Origin: Acinetobacter qingfengensis
GTDB lineage: Bacteria; Pseudomonadota; Gammaproteobacteria; Pseudomonadales; Moraxellaceae
Direction of reading: 5' to 3'
NCBI RefSeq assembly: GCF_008693185.1
Contig: NZ_VXKN01000004.1
Coordinates: 124,001 to 188,000 of the forward strand
Length of the DNA: 64,000 nucleotides
In this document: positions 47,895 through 58,417 of the stretch, piece by piece
Layout of the letters: every line of letters begins with the position of its first letter
Numbering within the stretch: the stretch's first letter is position 1
Notes under the pieces: generated by a model
What the model was told of the DNA's origin: nothing
The model's database searches: none
The model's input: the letters and a program-made list of their open reading frames with translations, nothing else
Position numbers and translations under genes: made by a program

Positions 47895-48431
47895 ATGGCC
47901 AGACTTAAAACACGTTACAACGAAGAGCTTAAGGCGAAGTTACAACAAGAACTTGGTCTTAAAAATGTAATGGAAATTCCTCGCATTTCAAAAATCACTC
48001 TAAATATGGGTGTTGGTGCAGCTGCAACTGATAAGAAATTGTTAGATGGTGCTGTTGCTGATATGACGTTAATTGCTGGTCAAAAACCAGTAGTAACGCT
48101 AGCGCGTAAATCAATCGCTGGTTTTAAAATTCGTGATGGTTGGCCGATTGGTTGCAAAGTAACCCTTCGTGGCGAACAAATGTATGAATTTCTAGACCGT
48201 TTGATCTCTATTGCAATCCCTCGTATCCGTGACTTCCGTGGTTTCTCAGCGAAATCATTTGATGGTCGTGGTAACTACTCAATGGGTTTAAAAGAGCAAA
48301 TCGTATTCCCAGAGATTGACTTTGATAAGATCGATCGTATTCGTGGTATGGATATTACCATTACTACGACTGCTCGCAATGATGACGAAGGCCGTGCGCT
48401 TATGCGTGCATTCGGCTTCCCGTTCAAATAA
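47895..48431 (+). CDS. rplE: Ribosomal protein L5
   Basis: A 178-residue 5S rRNA-binding protein. I use the ATG at 47895 ([17 protein letters not shown]), which gives the family N-terminus and follows AAAGG; a TTG at 47883 would add four residues. Confidence 0.97.
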   Translation: MARLKTRYNEELKAKLQQELGLKNVMEIPRISKITLNMGVGAAATDKKLLDGAVADMTLIAGQKPVVTLARKSIAGFKIRDGWPIGCKVTLRGEQMYEFLDRLISIAIPRIRDFRGFSAKSFDGRGNYSMGLKEQIVFPEIDFDKIDRIRGMDITITTTARNDDEGRALMRAFGFPFK

Positions 48432-48440
48432 GAGGTCGAT

Positions 48441-48746
48441 ATGGCTAAGAAAGGTATGATTAATCGCGAATTAAAACGCGAAAAAACAGTTGCGAAATAC
48501 GCTGCAAAACGTGCTGAATTAAAAGCTGTAATTGCAAACGTAAATGCATCTGAAGAAGAGCGTTTTGAAGCGATGCTAAAATTACAAGCATTGCCTCGTA
48601 ATGCATCTCCTGTACGTTTGCGTAACCGTTGTGGTCTGACTGGTCGTCCACATGGTTATTTTCGCAAGTTCGGTTTAAGCCGTAACATGTTACGTTTAAC
48701 AGTAATGCAAGGTGATGTACCTGGCGTTGTTAAGGCATCTTGGTAA
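48441..48746 (+). CDS. rpsN: Ribosomal protein S14
   Basis: A 101-residue 30S protein of the zinc-free type: the region [21 protein letters not shown] lacks the CxxC pairs of the short zinc form. Confidence 0.98.
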   Translation: MAKKGMINRELKREKTVAKYAAKRAELKAVIANVNASEEERFEAMLKLQALPRNASPVRLRNRCGLTGRPHGYFRKFGLSRNMLRLTVMQGDVPGVVKASW

Positions 48747-48757
48747 GGAGCGACTAA

Positions 48758-49153
48758 ATGAGTATGCAAGATACCGTTGCCGACATGCTTACCCGTGTTC
48801 GTAACGCACAAATGGCTAAAAAAGCAACTGTTGCTATGCCAAGCTCTAAATTAAAAGTTGCAATTGCCAACGTATTAGAGCAAGAAGGTTATATCTCTGG
48901 TGTTGAAGTTTCTCAAGAAGAAACGAAAGCAACATTGACATTAACTTTAAAATATTTTGAAGGCAAACCAGTTATCGAAACAGTAAAACGCATAAGCCGT
49001 CCAGGTTTACGCCAATACCGTGGCAAAGATAACTTACCTAGCGTTAAGCAAGGTTTAGGTATTGCAATTGTTTCTACAAGCAAAGGCATCATGACTGATC
49101 GCGCTGCACGTGCTGCGGGTATCGGTGGTGAAGTTATTGCTTTTGTTTCTTAA
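48758..49153 (+). CDS. rpsH: Ribosomal protein S8
   Basis: A 131-residue 30S central domain protein; in E. coli it represses the spc operon by binding near rplE. It begins [18 protein letters not shown] and ends [20 protein letters not shown]. Confidence 0.98.
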   Translation: MSMQDTVADMLTRVRNAQMAKKATVAMPSSKLKVAIANVLEQEGYISGVEVSQEETKATLTLTLKYFEGKPVIETVKRISRPGLRQYRGKDNLPSVKQGLGIAIVSTSKGIMTDRAARAAGIGGEVIAFVS

Positions 49154-49166
49154 TAGGTGATTCCTC

Positions 49167-49700
49167 ATGTCTCGTGTGGCTAAAGCCCCAGTAACTGTAC
49201 CAAATGGTGTAACAGTTACTCAGAACGGCCGGCAGGTCGAAGTGAAAGGTAGCAAAGGTACTTTGTCTTTCACCCTGCATGCGCTGGTCGAGCTAAAACA
49301 GGAAGAAGGTCAGCTGAAAATTGCTCCAACTCAAGAGTCTAAAGACGCTTGGATGCAAGCTGGTACTGCTCGCGCTGTTTTAAATAACCTTGTAAAAGGT
49401 GTTAATGAAGGCTTCGAACGTAAGCTACAGTTGATTGGTGTTGGTTATAAAGCTGCGGTTAAAGGTAACATTGTTAACTTAAACCTTGGTTATTCTCATC
49501 CAATCGATCATAACTTACCTGAAGGTGTAACTGCTGAAACACCAACTGCGACAGAAATCGTGTTGAAATCAGCAAACAAACAACTTTTAGGTCAAGTAGC
49601 TGCGGAAATCCGTGCATATCGTTCTCCTGAGCCATATAAAGGTAAAGGTGTTCGTTATTCGGATGAAGTTATTCTTCGTAAAGAAGCTAAGAAGAAATAA
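49167..49700 (+). CDS. rplF: Ribosomal protein L6
   Basis: A 177-residue 50S protein near the factor-binding site. The C-terminal signature [14 protein letters not shown] is intact. Confidence 0.98.
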   Translation: MSRVAKAPVTVPNGVTVTQNGRQVEVKGSKGTLSFTLHALVELKQEEGQLKIAPTQESKDAWMQAGTARAVLNNLVKGVNEGFERKLQLIGVGYKAAVKGNIVNLNLGYSHPIDHNLPEGVTAETPTATEIVLKSANKQLLGQVAAEIRAYRSPEPYKGKGVRYSDEVILRKEAKKK

Positions 49701-49714
49701 GGCGCGAGGTTCTT

Positions 49715-50065
49715 ATGAACGAAAAGAAACAATCCCGTTTGCGTCGTGCCAAAAGCACACGCTTGCACATTCGTGCATTGGGTGCGACTCGTTTGTGTGT
49801 AAACCGCACGCCGCGTCACATCTATGCTCAAGTTATCTCAGCAGATGGTGGCAAAGTATTAGCGCAAGCTTCTACTTTGGATGCATCTTTGCGTAGTGGT
49901 GCAACTGGTAATATTGATGCAGCTACTAAAGTAGGTGCTTTAATCGCAGAACGTGCTAAAGCTGCTGGCGTTACCAAAGTAGCATTTGACCGTTCTGGTT
50001 TTAAATATCATGGTCGTATCAAAGCCTTGGCTGATGCTGCTCGTGAAAACGGCTTGGAGTTCTAA
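49715..50065 (+). CDS. rplR: Ribosomal protein L18
   Basis: A 116-residue 5S rRNA-binding protein. It shows the basic N-terminus and the [20 protein letters not shown] signature. Confidence 0.98.
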   Translation: MNEKKQSRLRRAKSTRLHIRALGATRLCVNRTPRHIYAQVISADGGKVLAQASTLDASLRSGATGNIDAATKVGALIAERAKAAGVTKVAFDRSGFKYHGRIKALADAARENGLEF

Positions 50066-50067
50066 TC

Positions 50068-50565
50068 ATGGCTAAAGTTGAACAAAACGAAGGTCTTGTT
50101 GAAAAGCTGGTTGCCGTTGATCGTGTAGCCAAAGTTGTCAAGGGTGGTCGTATCTTCTCTTTCACAGCATTGACTGTGGTTGGTGATGGTAATGGTCGTG
50201 TAGGTTTTGGTCGTGGTAAAGCACGTGAAGTTCCGGCTGCTATTTCTAAAGCGCTTGAAGCTGCTCGTCGTAACATGATTACTGTTGACCTTAAAGGTAC
50301 AACTTTACAACACCCTGTAAATGCTCGTCATGGTGCAAGCCGTGTATACATGCAACCAGCCTCTGAAGGTACTGGTGTAATTGCAGGCGGCGCAATGCGT
50401 GCTGTTCTGGAAGCTGCTGGTGTACATAACGTACTTGCTAAATGTTATGGTTCTACAAACGCTGCAAACGTAGTAAACGCGACTTTTAAAGGTTTGCGTG
50501 ATATGACTTCTCCTGAGAAAGTCGCTGCGAAACGTGGTAAATCAGTAGAAGAAATTCAAGGGTAA
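50068..50565 (+). CDS. rpsE: Ribosomal protein S5
   Basis: A 165-residue 30S protein important for decoding fidelity. The double-stranded RNA-binding segment [21 protein letters not shown] and the later [13 protein letters not shown] are typical. Confidence 0.98.
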   Translation: MAKVEQNEGLVEKLVAVDRVAKVVKGGRIFSFTALTVVGDGNGRVGFGRGKAREVPAAISKALEAARRNMITVDLKGTTLQHPVNARHGASRVYMQPASEGTGVIAGGAMRAVLEAAGVHNVLAKCYGSTNAANVVNATFKGLRDMTSPEKVAAKRGKSVEEIQG

Positions 50566-50571
50566 TCAATC

Positions 50572-50748
50572 ATGAAAACGATTAAAGTTACCCAGATCAA
50601 ATCTGCATCGCATCGTTTAAAGAATCATAAACTTTGCTTACAAGGTTTGGGTCTGCGTCGCATTGGTCACACTGTTGAAGTGCAAGACACGCCTTCTAAC
50701 CGTGGTATGATCAATAAAGTCTACTATATGGTTAGTGTAGAGGAATAA
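50572..50748 (+). CDS. rpmD: Ribosomal protein L30
   Basis: A 58-residue 50S protein that begins [20 protein letters not shown] and contains [20 protein letters not shown]. It starts six bases after rpsE and ends three before rplO. Confidence 0.97.
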   Translation: MKTIKVTQIKSASHRLKNHKLCLQGLGLRRIGHTVEVQDTPSNRGMINKVYYMVSVEE

Positions 50749-50751
50749 GCC

Positions 50752-51192
50752 ATGACTCTGCGTTTAAATGAACTAGCGCCTGCTGAAGGTGCTAAGCGCG
50801 AAAACCGCCGTGTTGGTCGTGGTATCGGTTCTGGTATCGGTAAAACTGGTGGTCGCGGTATTAAAGGTCAAAAATCACGTAAAAGTGGTGGTGTTCGTCC
50901 AGGCTTTGAAGGCGGTCAAACTGCACTTTATCGTCGTTTACCAAAATTTGGTTTTACTAGCCAAATCGCATTAAAAACTGCTGAAGTACGTTTATCTGAG
51001 CTGAATAAAATTGAAGGTGATATTATTTCACTTGAAACTTTGAAAGCTGCGAATGTGGTACGTCATGACCAACTTCGTGCACGTATTGTACTTTCTGGTG
51101 AAGTTACTCGTGTATTCACTGTACAAGGTGTTGCATTGACTAAAGGTGCGAAAGCTGCGATTGAAGCGGCTGGCGGTAAAGTCGAGGAGTAA
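50752..51192 (+). CDS. rplO: Ribosomal protein L15
   Basis: A 146-residue 50S protein with the Gly/Arg-rich N-terminus ([18 protein letters not shown]) that threads into 23S rRNA. Confidence 0.98.
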   Translation: MTLRLNELAPAEGAKRENRRVGRGIGSGIGKTGGRGIKGQKSRKSGGVRPGFEGGQTALYRRLPKFGFTSQIALKTAEVRLSELNKIEGDIISLETLKAANVVRHDQLRARIVLSGEVTRVFTVQGVALTKGAKAAIEAAGGKVEE

Positions 51193-51198
51193 TCGTCT

Positions 51199-52557
51199 GT
51201 GTCTATGTCTCCTGGTTCATCTGGTCACGTGCACATGCAAAAAGGACAGCCTTTTTATGTGAAATACCGTGAAATCATTCGCCGATTAATGTTCCTGATA
51301 GGTGCATTATTGGTGTTTCGACTAGGAGCACATATACCTGTACCTGGTATTAATAATGCCGCACTAGATCGTTTGTTTAACGCAAATCAAGGAACTATCC
51401 TTGGTTTGTTTAACATGTTTTCTGGTGGTGCATTAGAACGTATGTCTATCCTTGCACTGGGGATTATGCCGTATATTTCGGCATCGATTATTGTGCAATT
51501 AATGTCAACAGTAGTTCCATCACTGGAAGCATTAAAAAAAGAAGGTGAACAGGGCAAGCGAAAAATTAATCAGTACACCCGTCAAGGTACATTGCTTCTG
51601 GCATTTGTACAGGCGATGGGAATGTGTGCTGGTTTAATTAGTCAAGGAATTACCTTATCTACAGGTTTGGGTTTTTATGTTCCAGCTGTAACTTCTCTAG
51701 TTGCAGGTACCATGTTTTTAATGTGGTTAGGCGAACAAATTACTGAACGTGGTGTTGGTAATGGTATTTCCATGATTATTTTTGCGGGGATTGTTGCAAC
51801 ACTACCTACACATGCAATGCAGACTTTTTCAGCGATTGAAAATGGTCAAAGTACATTAATTGGTGTGTTAGTTTTGATTGTAATTACAATTGCTGTTATG
51901 GCCGCAATTATTTTTATTGAAAAAGCGCAACGTCGTGTACCAGTAAACTATGCCCAAAAACAGCAAGGGCGCCGTATTTTTACAGCGCAGCAAACCCATT
52001 TGCCATTGAAAATTAATATGGCTGGTGTAATTCCTGCAATTTTTGCCAGTTCATTACTTTTATTTCCTGCAAGCCTAGGGCATTGGATAGGTAGTTCTGA
52101 TGCAAATGCAAGTTTCTTTAAGCGTTCTTTACAAGATCTTGCACTTGTATTATCTCCAGGCCAACCATTGTATTTAGTGTTATTTGGCTCTTTGATTATC
52201 TTCTTTTGTTATTTTTATACTGCTTTAGTATTTAGTCCAAAAGAAGTTGCTGAAAATTTAAAACGCAGTGGTGCTTACGTTCCAGGTATTCGTCCAGGTG
52301 AACAGACAGCTCGTTATTTAGATCATATTCTCAATCGATTGACCTTTATTGGTGCAATTTATATTACGATTGTGTGTTTAATGCCAATGGTATTGCAAAC
52401 TTCATTTGGGGTGCAATTTAACCTAGGTGGTACATCATTACTTATCGTAGTTGTAGTTGTAATGGATTTTATGGCGCAATTACAGGCGCACTTAACATCA
52501 CATCAATATGATAATCAATCATTGATGAAAAAATCGACCGCTCATCCGAAAGGATAG
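51199..52557 (+). CDS. secY: Preprotein translocase subunit SecY
   Basis: A 452-residue, ten-helix channel protein of the Sec translocon. Plug-helix and signature regions (MFSGGALERMSILALGIMP read in parts) and the C-terminal loop VSPKEVAENL-like FSPKEVAENLKRSGAYVPG are present. The GTG at 51199 lies nine bases after GAGGAG; an ATG at 51205 is less well placed. Confidence 0.98.
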   Translation: MSMSPGSSGHVHMQKGQPFYVKYREIIRRLMFLIGALLVFRLGAHIPVPGINNAALDRLFNANQGTILGLFNMFSGGALERMSILALGIMPYISASIIVQLMSTVVPSLEALKKEGEQGKRKINQYTRQGTLLLAFVQAMGMCAGLISQGITLSTGLGFYVPAVTSLVAGTMFLMWLGEQITERGVGNGISMIIFAGIVATLPTHAMQTFSAIENGQSTLIGVLVLIVITIAVMAAIIFIEKAQRRVPVNYAQKQQGRRIFTAQQTHLPLKINMAGVIPAIFASSLLLFPASLGHWIGSSDANASFFKRSLQDLALVLSPGQPLYLVLFGSLIIFFCYFYTALVFSPKEVAENLKRSGAYVPGIRPGEQTARYLDHILNRLTFIGAIYITIVCLMPMVLQTSFGVQFNLGGTSLLIVVVVVMDFMAQLQAHLTSHQYDNQSLMKKSTAHPKG

Positions 52558-52575
52558 TGCACATAGAGGTTTATC

Positions 52576-52692
52576 ATGAAAGTTCAAGCTTCAGTGAAAA
52601 AAATTTGTGGTAGCTGTAAAGTTATCCGTCGTAATGGGGTTATCCGCGTAATTTGCAGCGCTGAGCCTCGTCATAAGCAGCGTCAAGGTTAA
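52576..52692 (+). CDS. rpmJ: Ribosomal protein L36
   Basis: A 38-residue zinc-binding 50S protein, [19 protein letters not shown] at the start. The zinc ligands are Cys of CGSC, a later Cys and His of PRHK. It is the zinc-containing paralogue type. Confidence 0.97.
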
Positions 52693-52707
52693 TTTAATTA
52701 AGACCTG

Positions 52708-52736
52708 TTGATTAATTAGGTAATTTGGGTTACTAT
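52708..52736 (+). promoter_or_regulatory. Internal promoter of the alpha operon
   Basis: TTGATT (52708-52713), a 17-base spacer and TACTAT (52731-52736) lie in the 106-base gap before rpsM. Start would be near 52743. Confidence 0.5.
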
Positions 52737-52763
52737 CCGCCCCTCAAGATTTTTGTGGGGCGG
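52737..52763 (+). promoter_or_regulatory. G/C-rich hairpin in the alpha operon leader
   Basis: CCGCCCC (52737-52743) pairs perfectly with GGGGCGG (52757-52763). It lies where E. coli has the S4-binding alpha leader. No T run follows, so it is not a simple terminator. Confidence 0.5.
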
Positions 52764-52798
52764 CTCGTTATCTCGACTGCCTTGTTGGAGAAAATTGA

Positions 52799-53155
52799 AT
52801 GGCTCGTATTGCCGGTGTAAACATCCCGGATAACAAGCACGCTGTTATCTCTCTTACGTATATTTTTGGTATTGGTCGTCACACTGCTAAGAACATCTTA
52901 GCTGCTGCTGGTATTGCTACTACTACAAAGATCCGTGAGCTTGATGATGCTCAGCTCGATGCGATTCGTACAGAAGTTGCCAAAGTTCCTACTGAAGGTG
53001 ATCTTCGTCGCGAAATTTCCATGAACATTAAACGTTTAATGGATTTAGGTTGCTACCGCGGCCTTCGTCATCGTCGCAGCTTGCCTGTCCGTGGTCAACG
53101 TACCAAAACTAACGCTCGTACCCGTAAAGGTCCGCGCAAACCGATTAAAAAGTAA
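52799..53155 (+). CDS. rpsM: Ribosomal protein S13
   Basis: A 118-residue 30S head protein. It begins [19 protein letters not shown] and has the [20 protein letters not shown] signature. Confidence 0.98.
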   Translation: MARIAGVNIPDNKHAVISLTYIFGIGRHTAKNILAAAGIATTTKIRELDDAQLDAIRTEVAKVPTEGDLRREISMNIKRLMDLGCYRGLRHRRSLPVRGQRTKTNARTRKGPRKPIKK

Positions 53156-53174
53156 GATTTCTGGAAGCTAAAAG

Positions 53175-53561
53175 ATGGCTAAAGATACTCGCACACGCAA
53201 GAAGGTCTCTCGTACCGTCTCTGAAGGTGTTGCACACATTCACGCGTCTTTTAATAACACCATTGTAACGATTACCGATCGTCAAGGTAATGCATTGGCT
53301 TGGGCCACCTCAGGTGGACAAGGCTTCCGTGGTTCACGTAAATCAACTCCGTTCGCTGCTCAGGTAGCTGCTGAAGTTGCTGGTAAAGCAGCTTTGGATT
53401 ACGGTTTGAAAAATCTAGACGTCCTTGTAAAAGGTCCTGGTCCAGGTCGTGAGTCTGCGGTACGTGCATTAGGCGCAGTGGGTTATAAGATTAACAGCAT
53501 TACCGATGTGACTCCAATTCCTCACAACGGTTGCCGTCCACCTAAAAAACGTCGCGTGTAA
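53175..53561 (+). CDS. rpsK: Ribosomal protein S11
   Basis: A 128-residue 30S platform protein. The C-terminal signature [18 protein letters not shown] is complete. Confidence 0.98.
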   Translation: MAKDTRTRKKVSRTVSEGVAHIHASFNNTIVTITDRQGNALAWATSGGQGFRGSRKSTPFAAQVAAEVAGKAALDYGLKNLDVLVKGPGPGRESAVRALGAVGYKINSITDVTPIPHNGCRPPKKRRV

Positions 53562-53573
53562 GGAGAAACATTC

Positions 53574-54197
53574 ATGGCTCGTTATATTGGTCCAAAATGC
53601 AAACTCTCTCGCCGCGAAGGGACAGACCTGCAACTTAAATCTGGCGTTAAACCATTTGACGTCAAAACTAAAAAACATGCAAAAGCACCTGGCCAACATG
53701 GTCAGTCTCGTGCCAAGCAATCTGAGTATTCACTACAATTACGTGAAAAACAAAAAGTACGTCGTATGTACGGTGTGTTAGAACGTCAATTTAGTAACTA
53801 CTATAAAGAAGCTGCTCGTGTAAAAGGGGCAACAGGTGAAAACTTGTTACAACTTTTAGAAAGCCGTCTTGATAACGTTGTGTATCGTATGGGCTTTGGT
53901 TCTACTCGTGCAGAAGCTCGTCAGCTTGTAAGTCATCGTTCTATTACACTTAATGGTCGCCGTGTAAACATTGCGTCTATTCAAGTTAAGGCCGGTGATG
54001 TGATTGCAGTACACGAAGGTGCTAAACAACAATTACGTATTAAAAACGCAATCGAGTTAGCAACTCAACGTGGTATTCCTGGCTGGGTTGAAGTTGACCA
54101 CAGCAAAATGGAAGGTACGTTTAAATCTGCACCTGATCGTTCAGATCTACCAGCTGAAATCAATGAAAGCTTGATTGTAGAATTGTATTCTAAATAA
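53574..54197 (+). CDS. rpsD: Ribosomal protein S4
   Basis: A 207-residue 30S assembly protein and, in E. coli, repressor of the alpha operon. The S4 domain [23 protein letters not shown] (read in parts) is intact. Confidence 0.98.
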   Translation: MARYIGPKCKLSRREGTDLQLKSGVKPFDVKTKKHAKAPGQHGQSRAKQSEYSLQLREKQKVRRMYGVLERQFSNYYKEAARVKGATGENLLQLLESRLDNVVYRMGFGSTRAEARQLVSHRSITLNGRRVNIASIQVKAGDVIAVHEGAKQQLRIKNAIELATQRGIPGWVEVDHSKMEGTFKSAPDRSDLPAEINESLIVELYSK

Positions 54198-54213
54198 TCC
54201 TTGAGGTAGCAAT

Positions 54214-55221
54214 ATGACGCGTACTGCAAACGAGTTTCTAACTCCGCAAGCGATTAAGGTCGAAGCGGTAAGCGGGACCTCGGCAAAAGTAATTCTTGAG
54301 CCTTTGGAGCGTGGTTTTGGCCATACTCTTGGCAATGCTTTGCGTCGCATTCTATTATCTTCTTTACCAGGCGCTGCCGTAGTAGAAGCAGAGATAGAAG
54401 GTGTTGAGCATGAGTACAGTACTTTAGAAGGCTTGCAGCAGGACATCGTCGAGCTCTTGCTGAACCTAAAAGGATTGTCAATTAAACTGTTCGATCAAAA
54501 CGAAGCATATTTAACATTAGATAAACAAGGTCCTGGTGAAGTTACAGCAGCTGACTTACGTTTACCACATAATGTTGAAATTGCGAATCCAGAGCATTTG
54601 ATTGGTACTTTGAGTGCAAATGGTCATTTAAAAATGCGCCTAAAAGTAACTCAAGGTCGTGGTTATGAACCTTCTGATGCACGTTTCCCTGAAGGTGAAA
54701 CACGCCCAGTAGGTCGCTTGCAGCTTGATGCAAGTTATAGTCCAATTAAACGTGTTTCTTACACTGTAGAATCTGCACGTGTAGAGCAACGTACTGACTT
54801 GGATAAACTTGTTATTGATCTTGAAACGAATGGTACTGTTGATCCTGAAGAGGCAATTCGTAAGGCGGCAACCATTTTGCAACAACAGATCGCGATTTTT
54901 GTTGACTTGCAAAAAGATCAAGTACCTGTAGCACAAGAACCACGTGAAGAAGTAGATCCAATTCTTCTTCGTCCAGTGGATGATCTGGAGCTTACTGTTC
55001 GTTCTGCGAACTGTTTAAAAGCAGAAAATATTTACTACATTGGTGATCTTGTTCAACGTACAGAAGTTGAGTTGTTAAAAACTCCTAACTTAGGTAAAAA
55101 ATCGTTGACTGAGATTAAAGATGTGTTGGCTTCCAAGGGCTTACAGCTCGGCATGCGTTTAGAAAACTGGCCACCAGCTAGTTTACGCATGGACGATCGT
55201 TTTGCCTATCGTAGCCGTTAA
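54214..55221 (+). CDS. rpoA: RNA polymerase alpha subunit
   Basis: A 335-residue subunit. The N-terminal dimerisation domain has [21 protein letters not shown], and the C-terminal domain has the DNA/UP-element-binding [11 protein letters not shown] and [15 protein letters not shown] segments. Confidence 0.98.
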   Translation: MTRTANEFLTPQAIKVEAVSGTSAKVILEPLERGFGHTLGNALRRILLSSLPGAAVVEAEIEGVEHEYSTLEGLQQDIVELLLNLKGLSIKLFDQNEAYLTLDKQGPGEVTAADLRLPHNVEIANPEHLIGTLSANGHLKMRLKVTQGRGYEPSDARFPEGETRPVGRLQLDASYSPIKRVSYTVESARVEQRTDLDKLVIDLETNGTVDPEEAIRKAATILQQQIAIFVDLQKDQVPVAQEPREEVDPILLRPVDDLELTVRSANCLKAENIYYIGDLVQRTEVELLKTPNLGKKSLTEIKDVLASKGLQLGMRLENWPPASLRMDDRFAYRSR

Positions 55222-55240
55222 TTGAGTAGGACTATTCACC

Positions 55241-55615
55241 ATGCGTCATCGTAATAGTGGTGTGAAATTAGGCCGTACTAGCAGCCATCGTAAGGCGTTG
55301 TTTCAAAACTTAACCAATGCTCTTGTAGAGCATGAGTTGATTAAGACGACTTTGCCTAAAGCGAAAGAACTTCGCCGTGTTGCTGAGCCTTTAATCACTT
55401 TAGCGAAAAACGATACTGTTGCTAACCGCCGTTTGGCATTTGCACGTACTCGTTCAGCAGCAACTGTTGGTAAATTATTTACCGTTCTTGGCCCTCGTTA
55501 CAAAGAACGTAATGGCGGTTATCTACGTGTTCTTAAAGCAGGTTTCCGTGCTGGTGATGCAGCACCGATGGCTTATGTAGAGCTTGTAGATCGTGAAATC
55601 AAAACTGCTGAATAA
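55241..55615 (+). CDS. rplQ: Ribosomal protein L17
   Basis: A 124-residue 50S protein, [20 protein letters not shown] at the start. It is the last gene of the superoperon. Confidence 0.98.
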   Translation: MRHRNSGVKLGRTSSHRKALFQNLTNALVEHELIKTTLPKAKELRRVAEPLITLAKNDTVANRRLAFARTRSAATVGKLFTVLGPRYKERNGGYLRVLKAGFRAGDAAPMAYVELVDREIKTAE

Positions 55616-55630
55616 TATTCAGTTAGTTGT

Positions 55631-55661
55631 AAAAAAAGACCAGATAATCTGGTCTTTTTTT
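55631..55661 (+). terminator. Terminator of the ribosomal superoperon
   Basis: AAAAAAAGACCAGAT and ATCTGGTCTTTTTTT form a near-perfect stem with a tiny loop and a long T run, 15 bases after the rplQ stop. Confidence 0.93.
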
Positions 55662-55701
55662 ATTTTACAATTTTTTGATAAAAAGATTTGAATGTCTTGA
55701 A

Positions 55702-55765
55702 ATAAATTTCACTTTTTGGATTACTTTACCTTCTTTTTTGCAGGAGAAGGTAAAGTGAAATTTAT
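55702..55765. repeat. Interrupted inverted repeat downstream of rplQ
   Basis: The right arm (55745-55765) is the exact complement of two left-arm blocks, ATAAATTTCAC (55702-55712) and TTTACCTTCT (55724-55733), separated by an 11-base insertion. The total stem is about 21 bp. There is no gene inside. Confidence 0.6.
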
Positions 55766-55845
55766 CATTTATTAAAAGTATAAAGGTAATATGAAAGCAA
55801 TGAGTAAATATAAAATAGATTATTGACTTTGCTCATCATAAACTT

Positions 55846-56961
55846 TTAGTTTTTGCTCGATTCATTGATGCAATTTAGATTTAGTTCAGGCTGAATTTCA
55901 GATTGTTGTGTACGTTCTTGTAGCCATTCTCTCCAACATGCCAAAAGAACTGCGAGAATGACTGGACCAATAAACAGGCCAACAAGTCCAAAACTGCTAA
56001 TTCCACCTAAGACACCAAACATAATCAATAAGAAAGGAATTCTGGTGGCGCCGGAAATCACCAATGGTCGGATCACATTATCTGCACTACTGACGATACA
56101 TACGCCCCATATCATCACGCCAATTGCCTCAACAGTATAGCCTTGTGAAAATAACCATAATGCAACGCCTGTATAAGCTACTGGAGTACCAAATGGAATT
56201 AGGGCAAGAACAAAAGTGACGATGGTGAGTACCATGGGGTTATTTACCCCAGCGACAAAATAACTAAGACCAGCAAGAAGCGCCTGAGCAACAGCAGTTA
56301 ATCCTACACCATATACCACAGCACGTGTTGTTTCTGAAATGGTATCAAGATAATGATGAATACGATCACCAATAACCATTTCCAGAGCATGTTTAACTTG
56401 CCCAAGAATAATGCTGCCATCACGGTAAAAAAAGAATAAGGATAAAACTGCAAACGCTAATTTTGCCAAATTTCGGCTAATTTCAGCCAATACAAATCGT
56501 CCATAACCAAGATGCCCTTGAATCCATGCACCAATGCTATGTGTAAAACTGCTTGGATTGTTATTAAATTCTCGCAAAATACGCTGTATTTCCTTGCCAA
56601 TAATAGGAAGGTCATTTAAGAATGCAGGTAAAACTAATTTTCCTGAATAAATTTGTTTTTGTAATTCAAAATATAAATTACGGCCTTCATGTTGCAAAAT
56701 AAAAATTCCGGCAACAAATGGAATACCAACAACAAGTACTAGAATTGTTGTCATTAATAATGCGCTGAGATTTTTTCTATTCCCACACCAGCGATGAATG
56801 TGCTGATACATTGGCCATGTGACGTAGGCAATGATGGTTGCCCAGACCACAGGAATGATGAAGTATTTTAGGATCTCAAAACTTAAAAGAATTAAGCAGA
56901 AAAAAAGCCCGAATAACAACAAGCGTTGTAATATCGTTGCATTCTGTTGCACGTGTTGCAT
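55846..56961 (-). CDS. AI-2E family transporter (PerM-like permease)
   Basis: A 371-residue membrane protein with about eight helices. The segment LIPFGTPVAYTGVALWLF and the closing GLFIGPVILAVLLACWREWL are hallmarks of the family. Members have been linked to autoinducer-2 export, sodium/proton exchange and other transport, so function is not certain. Confidence 0.9.
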   Translation of the reverse strand: MQHVQQNATILQRLLLFGLFFCLILLSFEILKYFIIPVVWATIIAYVTWPMYQHIHRWCGNRKNLSALLMTTILVLVVGIPFVAGIFILQHEGRNLYFELQKQIYSGKLVLPAFLNDLPIIGKEIQRILREFNNNPSSFTHSIGAWIQGHLGYGRFVLAEISRNLAKLAFAVLSLFFFYRDGSIILGQVKHALEMVIGDRIHHYLDTISETTRAVVYGVGLTAVAQALLAGLSYFVAGVNNPMVLTIVTFVLALIPFGTPVAYTGVALWLFSQGYTVEAIGVMIWGVCIVSSADNVIRPLVISGATRIPFLLIMFGVLGGISSFGLVGLFIGPVILAVLLACWREWLQERTQQSEIQPELNLNCINESSKN

Positions 56962-57010
56962 CCAATTATGATGGTGAGGGAAAGATCATGTTAGCCTAAA
57001 TTTGTGTAAA

Positions 57011-57670
57011 CTAGAACCAATTCTGTTGTTCTTCTGAACGATTTTGGCCTAATATCTGCTGAATCAAAGGCTCCCATTGTTGTTGAATAAGTAAATGTTG
57101 TTTTTGGTTTTTATCAAAAACACTTAACCCATTCATAGCCAATTGTGCATAGGCGGAACGTTCACTGATCCAGCTTATGGGTTGTTGATTAATTTTGGCA
57201 AAAAATTGCTGAATAGCCTGTTGATTGGCAGCACCTGCTTTTACCCGATTGGCAAGTAAGTGAATATTAACTTTGCCTTTACGAATACGTTTGATGTCTT
57301 CAATATTTTTAAGGAAGCGGCGTGTGCTATCAATATCAAAAAAAGACGGCTGTAAAGGAACAATGATATCATCGCTTTCAGCAATTAAATGTTGTGCATG
57401 TTCACCAGATAATGCTCCAGGTGCATCAATAATAAGAAAGTCTGTTTTTTTAGGGGTATCACCAATGGCACTTTCTTCACGCCAGTCCAAAGGTGAGATA
57501 GAAGTTGCAATTTTAGGTCGTAATTTAAGCCATTGCAGACTGGATTTTTGATTGTCAGCATCAGCAAGTGCAACTTTAAAACCTTTGTTAGCCAGTGCAG
57601 ATGCAAGTGTAATTGCTGTCATTGTTTTGCCACAACCGCCTTTTTGGTTGGCAATTAATATGGTTTTCAT
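57011..57670 (-). CDS. ParA/MinD-type ATPase, orphan
   Basis: A 219-residue P-loop ATPase. The deviant Walker A is KGGCGKTMTA near residue 10, Walker A' is LADADNQKSSLQW, and Walker B is FLIIDAPGA. No ParB gene is adjacent. Stand-alone ParA-like proteins position protein or DNA cargo; this one's cargo is unknown. Confidence 0.9.
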   Translation of the reverse strand: MKTILIANQKGGCGKTMTAITLASALANKGFKVALADADNQKSSLQWLKLRPKIATSISPLDWREESAIGDTPKKTDFLIIDAPGALSGEHAQHLIAESDDIIVPLQPSFFDIDSTRRFLKNIEDIKRIRKGKVNIHLLANRVKAGAANQQAIQQFFAKINQQPISWISERSAYAQLAMNGLSVFDKNQKQHLLIQQQWEPLIQQILGQNRSEEQQNWF

Positions 57671-57833
57671 TTTACTCCCAAATCGAACAATATATCTGTC
57701 TTCCCAAGCATAGCACTAAACAGCATAAGCTAATATAATGTTGCCAAGATTTACACCTGATATTCCAAGATTAAATAGCATAAAAGGTGTAAGTGAATTC
57801 TGTTAGATCGATTTCATATTAGAGTAAGGCTAT

Positions 57834-58304
57834 ATGTCAGTTACAACAGCGATGATTGTGGGTATAGGTATTGGCTTTATATTTAGTTTTTTATGGTTTT
57901 ATTTGACTAAAGTTCAACAGATGAAAGCAGAATTCTCCTATGAACTGAGTGAATTACAACGAGAACACGAACAACAATTGGCTCAAGCAAAAAAACGTAG
58001 TGTTAATACCAGTCGTGCTGTTTTAAAAGGCAAAATGGCTGAGCAATTTGCACCATTATTTCCGGAGTTTGAATATTTACCTAGTGATGCCAAATTTTTG
58101 GGTGATCCAATAGATTATGTGGTCTTTTCAGGTTATAGCGATTATCGTGAGGGTTTGTTGGATGAAGATGAACTTGAAGTGGTTTTTATTGACATTAAAT
58201 CTGGTCAGGCACGATTAACCAAAGGACAACAAGCTATTGCCCATGCGATCAAACATGGAAGAGTACGTTTTGAAACTATTCATATTCAATTAGAGGAAAG
58301 GTGA
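57834..58304 (+). CDS. Membrane-anchored Holliday-junction-resolvase-like endonuclease
   Basis: A 156-residue protein. Residues ~5-25 are one transmembrane helix, followed by a coiled coil to residue ~60. The C-terminal nuclease (Endonuc_Holl-like, PD-(D/E)XK fold) shows GKMAEQFAPLFPEFEYLPSD, FLGDPIDYVVFSG with Asp, and VVFIDIKSGQARL with Asp/Lys. Biochemical function is unproven in bacteria. Confidence 0.85.
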   Translation: MSVTTAMIVGIGIGFIFSFLWFYLTKVQQMKAEFSYELSELQREHEQQLAQAKKRSVNTSRAVLKGKMAEQFAPLFPEFEYLPSDAKFLGDPIDYVVFSGYSDYREGLLDEDELEVVFIDIKSGQARLTKGQQAIAHAIKHGRVRFETIHIQLEER

Positions 58305-58417
58305 GTAATATAGTTTTACAAATGTTGCAATTGACCTGAAAAATCTTTCTTAATTTAACATGTTATCCATATTAAAGATGAAATATGATTGAAAATAAAG
58401 GTTAAGGTCGGATTGAT

